Shown: piece after piece, positions 56,892 through 64,000 of the stretch
Layout of the letters: each line of letters opens with the position of its first letter
Numbering within the stretch: position 1 is the stretch's first letter
Assembly (NCBI GenBank): GCA_015039365.1
Contig: WION01000010.1
Coordinates: 62,001 to 126,000, forward strand
Length of the DNA stretch: 64,000 bases
Source of the DNA: Amanita rubescens
Taxonomy: Eukaryota > Basidiomycota > Agaricomycetes > Agaricales > Amanitaceae
Reading direction: 5' to 3'
The notes under the pieces: generated by a model
Seen by the model: only the letters and a program-made list of their open reading frames with translations
Told to the model about the DNA's origin: nothing
Database searches by the model: none
Made by a program: the position numbers and the translations under genes

Positions 56892-56908
56892 TACGGACCC
56901 TCACGGAA

Positions 56909-57363
56909 CTTGGCACAGAATCAGTATGTACCGTCCGATCTTGACACTTGATGAGCTTGATGCATGATGTGTATATAAGTAAGGATGGGAAAAGTTGCGA
57001 ACCTGACTTTCAATGCCGATCACTGGAATATACGTAAGTTTGGCCTTCATCAGGCGTACGCTCTAGGGAGGCGGGACAACGACTGAAATTATTCATTGCG
57101 ACTACTAGGGTTCTTGTTACATGAAACTAGAGTAGTGTATAAACATAAACATAATATTAATATGAAAAGATTGTGCTTTGTGACGACGGTCAGCGCTTCT
57201 GAGCCTCCTACTACTCTTGTTTCACCGGCGTTCCATCGCTGCTCTTACGCTGCTGTCTGTGGCGCCTTCGAATTGCACTCACAAGCTTTGTGACGCCCAG
57301 ATTGGCTTCAGGGTAGTCCGCAAGGAATTTATTGTCATCACGTCCATAGCTTCAATCACAGAA
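56909..57363. other. Spacer
   Basis: No supported gene. A TATATAAG motif lies near 56971, but no plausible coding region follows it. Confidence 0.35.
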
Positions 57364-58275
57364 TCAAGTCAGCATTGAAAGAGTAATCGATGAACTGGCG
57401 AAAGGCACGTACGCATCGTATTCCCTTGCTATTATCTCCCGCGTTTTCCGTTTCGTCGTCGACACTCGTCGTATCTCACCCCTGTACTCTTTCCAGTCCT
57501 TCAGCTTCTCGTCCCACTGGCTGACGGCAACTCTCCAGCCCTTGGGGCCTCGAGGCAGGGGATCCATTGCAGCACTTGGTATAGAAGGCAGCTGTTTCCT
57601 GCGAACTTTCCGCTCTGATGCTTGCGGCAACCGTGGCTGCGCGGTGGGAGTATTTGCCATTAGAGCGCCATGACCATAAGCAGGGCCCAGAGCCGCCGCA
57701 GGGCTGGTAGTACGGGTATCGACCCAGGTCAGAATTGTGGGAGCATTTAGGGCTTCGATTGCTGCTGTTGTAACAGGGTGGAACCCACAGACATTGCAAG
57801 GAACAATGTACGTGACGGCTGGCGCACGGAGCGGGGCGACTGAGGTTATGAAATTGTTCAAGTGATGCAGCAGGTAGTTGCCAAAGACCAGCAAAGAGTC
57901 TGCCCTCGCCACCAGTTCATGCAGCTTCTGATCGTCCTCGAAACATCGGTCGTACAGCGTTTGGACCGGATAATGCATGTTACCGTCGTCGGACCTGGAG
58001 AGGTATCTTCGGGTGTCAACCCGAAGATCGTCAAATATATATTCTGCAATGCAAATCTGCGATGTGATCACGCAGTACATACATACCGTTTCACCAGCAA
58101 CCCTACGCGCACTACTCAACCCGCCGATCACCCGGGAATCCATAATCATCGAGATCGACAACTGCCCAGAGGCAGAACTTCCACTAATCTGTTGACTACG
58201 CCAATTCTCCTTCAGCGTGCAAGCAAGATCAAGCAAAAAGCTACCTTGTAGGCTAAAGAGCGTGATACATGACAC
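57364..58275 (-). CDS. Hypothetical protein, about 303 aa
   Basis: A long uninterrupted minus-strand frame from 58275 to 57364. The middle has a YDRCFEDDQKLHELVARADS helix-like stretch and VTYIVPCNVCGFHPVTTAA. The C-terminal third is basic and hydrophilic (SERKVRRKQLP, RRVSTTKRKTREIIAREYD). There is no signal peptide or membrane helix. An intron-like GTATGT...GCAG stretch lies inside near 58050-58092, but removing it breaks the frame, so I leave it in. I do not recognise the family. The gene is collinear with the GT90 gene upstream of it. Confidence 0.45.
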   Translation of the reverse strand: MSCITLFSLQGSFLLDLACTLKENWRSQQISGSSASGQLSISMIMDSRVIGGLSSARRVAGETVCMYCVITSQICIAEYIFDDLRVDTRRYLSRSDDGNMHYPVQTLYDRCFEDDQKLHELVARADSLLVFGNYLLHHLNNFITSVAPLRAPAVTYIVPCNVCGFHPVTTAAIEALNAPTILTWVDTRTTSPAAALGPAYGHGALMANTPTAQPRLPQASERKVRRKQLPSIPSAAMDPLPRGPKGWRVAVSQWDEKLKDWKEYRGEIRRVSTTKRKTREIIAREYDAYVPFASSSITLSMLT

Positions 58276-58542
58276 TCGGAAACACCTGAATTGAGATCCG
58301 TGGGCAGTGTAGTTACAGTCGAGATCTTGTCAGGGTCGCATCCGATCTCGTTCCGAGAGAGGATTATTCATGTTGTATCGTCGCCTCTTGCGTGTGGAAT
58401 CAAGAATCGGAGTTCTTACCACTTACCCTCTCATCTCCGTCAGTGTCACTGTTGAAATCGTAAATATAAACAGCGGAGTTCATTCACAGGGTCGCTCCGC
58501 CCACGTAGTACCTTGCGCACTATGCACTAAATTGCTCCGCTA

Positions 58543-60703
58543 CTACAACTCAAACCGATTTCTTTCTCTATCCGAGCTCATCACCCTGGCATATTCCAAG
58601 AAAAGCCGAAACATATACGCCGTCAAATCCTCTCTTCTCCAGTACTTCATACTCCATTCACGTCCTGCCGTTGCGATCTTTCTCGCGAGATCTTCGTGGT
58701 GTTCGGAACTCGCAACTGGTCCCCCATCTCCTGGACCCAGTAACCCACCCCTGAAGAAAAGGAGTGCGTCGAATAGGTCCGAAAGGTCCACCTGTATAGG
58801 GACGTAATGAACCCAAGGTTCAATGCGATCCGTATACCTGTCATTCGCATTCGCTAGACGCCCATTAAGACACGTTAATTCGGAGACTTACCATTCCGGG
58901 TATATCGTGGACTTGAAGATCAATGAATTGGACGTTATCAGCCTTTTGAATCTGCTAGACCATCCGTTTCCGTCGACCTGGTGATTGGCAGAAGCGCATA
59001 ATTGAGCAACGTCGACCAATTCATGACACAGAACCTACTCACATCCATAATGTATTTGTACTTGCCTGCCATTTTCGCGTCGTGTGGCATTCTGAACTCA
59101 AAAATCCTCTGTAACTCGTCGCATGTATTGTCATCGCACGCGACTGGCCCAGTCACGAACGCAATATCAAGCATTGCCGGAGCATATCGTCCCTTTTTCA
59201 CCGCGATAGCAGGGCCTACCCTGCTGGATTCATCGCTCCTCGGTTTCAACACGCTAATGTTGTGTTCGTAACCTTTTAAAGCTAGGTTCACTAGTCGTGT
59301 GCGCTGCGCAAGACGCCACTGGCTTTTCCGCCCGTGCCACATGCCGGTATTGCGGCCGCGCCAGTGCAGCCTATCGTCTTCCTTGTCACTCCATTCTGGG
59401 TCATCACTCCGTGGGACGATATCCTCAACCCAGTTCATTGGCATGGCAGGCGTGATATCGTGGTGCAACATTGTAGGGGAGTAAGAGAATTGGGGTATCA
59501 TAATTCGATGTGGGACAGGTCCTCGATTGTGTGAGAGGAACTGACCGTGTAGACGAAGAAGCTCCGGGTGATTGCAGGGATCCATCACTAACCGGTGGTT
59601 ATGAATAAATGTCTTGGAAGTCCTAGGTGGTGGCGGAGGACTCCGAGGGTCTAGATCAATGGGCGCTGTGTGTGCAGGGGAATCGGGTGCGCACGCTGAT
59701 ATCCACCCATCAAGTTTGACTGGCGGTGGGTTGTTTATATCGATAACTGAATAACGCTCATCAATCACATTGCAAATCATGCCAATAGCAAAGAACGGTT
59801 TACATTCACCCCTTTTAGCTGCCTTCAACGCCATGTCTTTGAGCTCCCAGTCTGTGAGCAAGTTTGGATTATCATGTGGCGAAAAGACCGCCCTGAATGG
59901 AGGGATGAACTTTTCCACGTCTTCTAGCAGCTCCATGATCTGAAATGCGCCCGCGGCAAGATCGTATCGCAATTTATCGTCACCCGGCAGGGTGTAATTC
60001 AAGAGTGTGATGGTATCTTCTATTTCATCTTTCCCGATGGTATATGAATCTGCATGACCTTCCCAATCTCTCTGGATCATCTGCAAGTCTTTCGGATCCA
60101 TGCCCCAGAACGGCTCCAGATCCTTGTAGATTTGATCGTACTCGTCAGGCAACTGAATACGATGTTCTTGTACGTATGACCACCTAGATATGTGCGTTAG
60201 TAAATGGTATGCTATCCGCCATGTCAGTCTCACCATTGGTCGAATCCTCGTGGTGGATCACGTTTGTATCGCCGTTTGTATTCTTTAACAGCTTCTCCAA
60301 GAGTGCGGCTTGCCCTGCGGTGTTTATTCTTCCACGCCACTTCTGCGTCTCGCATAAGTTTAAAGATTGGGTGAGGTCCGTTCGGGTTGACCTCTAGCAA
60401 GCCGTCGGCTCTATAGGTATGTTTCTCCAGCGGCTTTTTCTTCCTGCTAGACACTTGATGAGGCGACTGTATGTCTTCTGAGTCCGGTGAAAATCCAGAG
60501 TCAACATTTGCAGTCTGCGTCGCCCGTAGCCACGTCGTATATGTCCGTGTCACGGTATGTTCTGTGTTCCGTACTTTGAATGAGATTTTGTATGGCACAT
60601 GCGTCGACGACGACCTTGTATATGCGGTGAGGAGAAGGATAGCCAGAAGAAAGGAAGTAAACAGAACGGAACGCCTTGTAGAGCGGCGGAGGATGGTCAG
60701 CAT
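58543..60703 (-). CDS. CAP10-domain glycosyltransferase, family GT90 (663 aa)
   Basis: Exons: 60234-60703, 59043-60183, 58892-58977 and 58543-58837, 1992 nt, all introns GT-AG and the frame intact. A short cytosolic N terminus precedes one hydrophobic anchor ([17 protein letters not shown], about residues 13-30), giving a type II Golgi protein. A basic linker follows, then [14 protein letters not shown]. The CAP10 region includes [50 protein letters not shown] and [19 protein letters not shown], then [20 protein letters not shown]. The family transfers sugars, including xylose, in fungal glycan synthesis (Cryptococcus Cap10 and Cxt1 are relatives). The exact donor here cannot be told. It is divergent from the PNPOx-like gene at 60881, with about 177 bp between the two starts. 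Confidence 0.9.
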
Positions 60704-60763
60704 GGCATAAAAGAAAGGAGCGTACAGCTCAATTATGCGAAAGGGGTGTAAAGCTCAATCTAC

Positions 60764-60812
60764 ATTGCCAAAACGGGTTGTAGATTTACTATTTTAGGCC
60801 TCATCACATGAC
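60764..60812 (+). promoter_or_regulatory. Duplicated promoter block of PNPOx-like gene 1
   Basis: This matches 61962-62010 almost base for base (AAACGGGTTGTRGATTTACT, then TTTTAGGCCTCATCACATGA). It contains ATCACATG, an exact match to the RTCACRTG site known for the yeast bHLH factor Cbf1. Whether a homologue binds here is not shown. Confidence 0.5.
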
Positions 60813-60880
60813 AAGGACTCGAAATTACATCATATATATGCCAACCTCACACCTGCCACGAGTCAACAGCAACTGCCACG

Positions 60881-61836
60881 ATGGTTCAGTTCTATGACAA
60901 AATCCCCGAATTTATGAGAGACTGGATCCCAAAACAGAAGATATTTTGGGTTGCAACCGCCCCATTGAGCGGAGAGGGCCATGTCAATTTGTCCCCGAAA
61001 GGTGGACATGGCACGTTCCACATCATCGACGAGCACACTGTGTGGTATGAGGACCTGACCGGAAGCGGTTCGTGAACGGTTTCCGACAATTGATCATTCG
61101 ACTAACTTTCTCCCATGTTCTAGGTGTCGAGACGATTTCGCATATCCGTGAGAATGGACGTATTACCATCCTTTTCAATGCATTTGAGGGACCGCCGAGA
61201 ATAGCTAGGCTTTGGGGAACAGGTATTAGTGCTCTATGCTACAGTACGACGGGCAGATTGACTAATTGTATCATAGGCACGGTGTATGAGTTTGACACAC
61301 CTGAATATAATGCACTGCTTCAGAACAACCGTACGCCAGGATCAAGATCGGTCATCATGATAAAAGTGCACAAAACCGCTACCGTGAGCAATTTATTTCT
61401 TGCAACGTGCCGGCTGATAAGCTTTTCTCAGTCGTGTGGTTTCGCTGTCCCTTTCTTTGATTATCGCGCCGAACGTACTAAGCACGGTGAAGTTTCGGTG
61501 AAGAAAGAAGCGAATGACAATGGAGTCCCCGTCTCTTCTCCCGAGAAACAGGCTCCTGATGGCCTCAAAGCCTATTGGAAAGAATATTGCAAAAGCATTG
61601 ACGGACTCCCTGCTATCCAAACTGCGTTCAAGTCCGCTAGGCGATTTGATGAATATACGATCCCAGCAGACTTCCAATCTGCCGCCACAATCGCCAAACC
61701 GATTAACATTAAAGCCGAGCAGTCGGGGCCCCTAACTAAAACAATGCTCATGACAGTATTGGCCTTTGGTGCAGGCGTTGTATTATCCGCTCAAGTGCAC
61801 AATATCATAGGACAGGTTAGATCACTCATGCCGTAG
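60881..61836 (+). CDS. PNPOx-like FMN-binding split-barrel protein, tandem copy 1 (265 aa)
   Basis: Exons: 60881-61067, 61124-61222, 61277-61383 and 61432-61836, 798 nt. The N-terminal half is the pyridoxamine-phosphate-oxidase-like fold: MVQFYDKIPEFMRDWI, FWVATAPLSGEGHVNLSPKG, WYEDLTGSGVETISHI, RITILFNAFEGPPRIARLWG and the SRSVIMIKVHK strand before SCGFAVPFFDYRAERT. It resembles the yeast YLR456W/YPR172W group of uncharacterised members. A hydrophilic linker follows, then a C-terminal hydrophobic segment (TMLMTVLAFGAGVVLSAQ), possibly a membrane anchor. The true substrate is unknown; members of this fold bind flavin but many are not PNP oxidases. It is a tandem duplicate of the next gene with identical exon lengths. 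Confidence 0.85.
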
Positions 61837-61961
61837 GAATGACTGCACCTCAGGGTTGTTGTAAAATATGGACTTTACATATGTATGTACTGCGTAGCTG
61901 TAACATTGTATTACCTCTGTTGGATTAGTATATTTCAAGCCCTCCCGGAGAGACTAATCTA

Positions 61962-62010
61962 AACGGGTTGTGGATTTACTATTTTAGGCCTCATCACATG
62001 ACAATGAATT
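61962..62010 (+). promoter_or_regulatory. Duplicated promoter block of PNPOx-like gene 2
   Basis: Same block as 60764-60812, including ATCACATG. It begins 103 bp before its ATG; the first block begins 117 bp before its own ATG. Confidence 0.5.
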
Positions 62011-62064
62011 ATTTGGTGAGCCGACACTCCCGACTCCCGACTCCCACCAGTTATCAGTGCCACG

Positions 62065-63029
62065 ATGGTTCAGTTCTATGATCACATCCCCGATTTTATG
62101 AGAGACTGGATACTAGAACAGAAGGTATTTTGGGTTGCAACCGCGCCATTGAGTGGAGAGGGGCATGTCAATCTGTCCCCGAAAGGCGGACATGGCACGT
62201 TCCACATCATTGACGGGCACACTGTGTGGTATGAGGACCTGACTGGAAGCGGTACGTGAACGGTCTTCGATCATCGATTATCCGTCTAGCTTTCTCCTAT
62301 GTTCTAGGCGTCGAGACGATTTCGCACATCCGTGAGAATGGACGTATAACCGTCCTTTTTAATGCATTTGAGGGACCGCCGAGAATAGCGAGGCTTTGGG
62401 GAACAGGTATCAGTACTCTGGACTGCAGTGTAACACGTAGATTGATGAATTGCATTATAGGCACGGTGTATGAGTTTGACACACCTGAATACAATGCGCT
62501 GCTTCAGAACAACCGTAGACCAGGATCGAGGTCGGTCATCATGATAAAAGTGCATAAAACCGCTACCGTGATCATTTTATTTCTTCATACATATTGTAAT
62601 GTACGGGCTGACAATCTTTCTCAGTCGTGTGGCTACGCTGTCCCTTTCTTTGATTATCGCGCCGAACGTACTAAGCTCGATGAATTTTCAATGAAGAAAG
62701 AAGCGAATGACAATGAAGTCCTTGCATCCTCTTCCGAGAAACAGGCTCCTAATGGCCTCAAAGCCTACTGGATAAAACATGGCAAAAGCATTGACGGACT
62801 TCCTGGCATCCAAACTGGGTTTCGGTCTGCTAGGCGATTTGATGAATATACGATCCCAGCAGACTTCCAATCTACCACCACAATCGCCAAACCGATCAAC
62901 CTTAAAGCTGAGCAATTGGGACCCCTAACTAAAACAATGTTCATGACGATATTGGCCTTTGGCGCGGGCGTTGCTTTATCTGCTCAAGTGCACAATATCA
63001 TAGGACAGGTTAGATTACCCGTACCGTAG
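62065..63029 (+). CDS. PNPOx-like FMN-binding split-barrel protein, tandem copy 2 (265 aa)
   Basis: Exons: 62065-62251, 62308-62406, 62461-62567 and 62625-63029, giving exactly the same exon lengths as copy 1. Conserved segments: MVQFYDHIPDFMRDWI, FWVATAPLSGEGHVNLSPKG, VETISHIRENGRITVLFNAF and SCGYAVPFFDYRAERT, with the same C-terminal hydrophobic stretch (TMFMTILAFGAGVALSAQ). The variable linker around residues 155-200 holds most of the differences. Exons are better conserved than introns, which suggests both copies are under selection. Confidence 0.85.
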
Positions 63030-63440
63030 GAATTCCGAATGACTGCACACCAGGGTACTAGTTGTAAATGTACTTTGATATATGTAGTCCGTAACATTGT
63101 ACTACTGCTGTTGGATTGATATTTTACTCTGCCAAAATGGACCATATAGCATGATCACGCAAGTTAATGCATGATAATGCATGTATTGAATGATCATGCA
63201 CATATGATAAGCTCGTGATCATGCGTTCTCCGAATTTTCATCAATCTTTCGTGATCACGCATGATCATGTATCAGAATAAAATATATAAAATGTCCACTG
63301 CATGAACCATTCATTATCCGCGTGTGAACCATGCGTTAATAATGCATCATCACTCAAGCATCAGCAAACTATCAATTCCGATATGTAGGTCCTTAGAAAG
63401 TAGACAAAGAGTACGTGATGGGATCCGTGAAAGTGACATC
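63030..63440. repeat. Spacer with a GATC-palindrome cluster (63130-63275)
   Basis: No gene is seen. Between about 63150 and 63270 there are repeated GCATGATCACGC, TGATCATGCA and GTGATCATGCG motifs, including the perfect palindromes CGTGATCACG (63250-63259) and CATGATCATG (63260-63269) side by side. Confidence 0.65.
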
Positions 63441-63446
63441 CTTCCG

Positions 63447-63960
63447 CTAGATGCACGTCAAGCTGCCGACGACCGATTTCTGGACGTCCAAGAGGTGCAC
63501 AAGTTGGCGCTCGCCCTCGACATGATGCAAGGCCTCCTTGATAACATCATACGTCACATTATGATCTTGAACATCAGTCAGAATCACCTTCTCCCGCTCG
63601 ACAGCCACAGGTGCCTGCTGAAGTCTTCGTATATGGTCTTCCATCTTTTCAGCAAATCCGAGGAGTCTTTCTCTAGCTTGGTATCCTTGCGAGGTTTCCC
63701 GACCTTCAACAGCGAATCAATACTGCTGTAGAGCCAACATCATCTTCCATCAACAGCGTAGACGGGGACCCATCGACCAACATCTTTGCTATACGCGACG
63801 AACCACAGCAAACTGCAATGTGGAGCGGGAGACATCCGTCAGAGTCACGGATTCTGTTTGCAACGTGTGCGAGCGAGCAAGAAGCAGTTCAACTGTCTTG
63901 ATGGAATGTGCTTCGACTGCGAGATGCAAAGGCTGTAAATTCATCGATCACTTCTCGCGT
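63447..63960 (-). CDS. Ankyrin-repeat protein, partial, possibly broken
   Basis: On the minus strand two ankyrin-like units are readable: LQPLHLAVEAHSIKTVELLL near 63900-63945 and SDGCLPLHIAVCCGSSRIAK near 63790-63850. They are in different frames, so an intron or a 1-2 nt shift lies between them near 63860-63880. Downstream, around 63644-63447, an open frame reads TDVQDHNVTYDVIKEALHHV. The 5' end lies beyond the window. The repeats mediate protein binding in the family; nothing more specific can be said. Confidence 0.5.
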
Positions 63961-64000
63961 TCTAATGATATATAAGGAACGCTTACAGTTTTCAACTTTC

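Noticed and set aside
58050..58092. Possible 43 nt intron in the hypothetical gene at 57364
   Set aside because: Removing it shifts the frame into a stop, while the unspliced frame stays open through the region.

Overview
The window looks like nuclear DNA of a filamentous basidiomycete, most likely an agaricomycete. Genes sit on both strands and are cut by many short GT-AG introns of about 45-60 bp. The recognisable proteins are typical of that group: a NACHT-WD40 NLR-like protein, DUF6534 membrane proteins, a CAP10/GT90 glycosyltransferase, a P450, a CAX-type Ca2+/H+ antiporter, a NYN-domain protein and FMN-binding PNPOx-like proteins. Exon coordinates were read by eye from splice signals and reading frame; no search was run, so every family name rests on recognised motifs.

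Layout. 1-13 kb: a hypothetical gene, then a full-length 11-exon DNA2 helicase-nuclease gene (3463-8000, minus) bracketed by copies of an unrecognised two-exon gene, here called F, and by broken pieces of DNA2. 13-15.1 kb: a seven-helix membrane protein gene with one nonsense codon. 15.8-23.1 kb: a repeat block made of a 4.3 kb module (A), an F copy and a 1.1 kb module (M). 23.8-40.4 kb: a mostly ordinary gene island (CAX antiporter, frameshifted P450, two tandem DUF6534 genes, NYN-domain protein, C2H2 zinc-finger protein). 40.9-42.9 kb: M plus F again, inverted. 43.1-48.3 kb: NACHT-WD40 gene. 48.9-55.9 kb: M, F and A again, the mirror image of the 15.8-23.1 kb block. 56.2-56.9 kb: a small non-autonomous DNA transposon with terminal inverted repeats and a 9 bp target duplication. 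57.4-63 kb: a hypothetical gene, a GT90 gene and two tandem PNPOx-like genes. The last kilobase holds a palindrome-rich stretch and the end of an ankyrin-repeat gene.

The most unusual content is the repeat system. F occurs six times (four intact, two broken). In three cases it lies just downstream of DNA2 or of a fragment of the DNA2 3' end, separated by homologous spacer, so DNA2 sequence travels with F. M always lies tail-to-tail about 0.5 kb past F in four of the six copies. A and M share a 3' region containing the palindrome TTGGTCGACCAA. A and M copies are nearly identical between the two mirrored blocks, while the F copies inside them have diverged strongly. The blocks are therefore mosaics and not a simple inverted duplication. 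I find no transposase, reverse transcriptase, Rep-helicase or tyrosine recombinase that would explain their movement.
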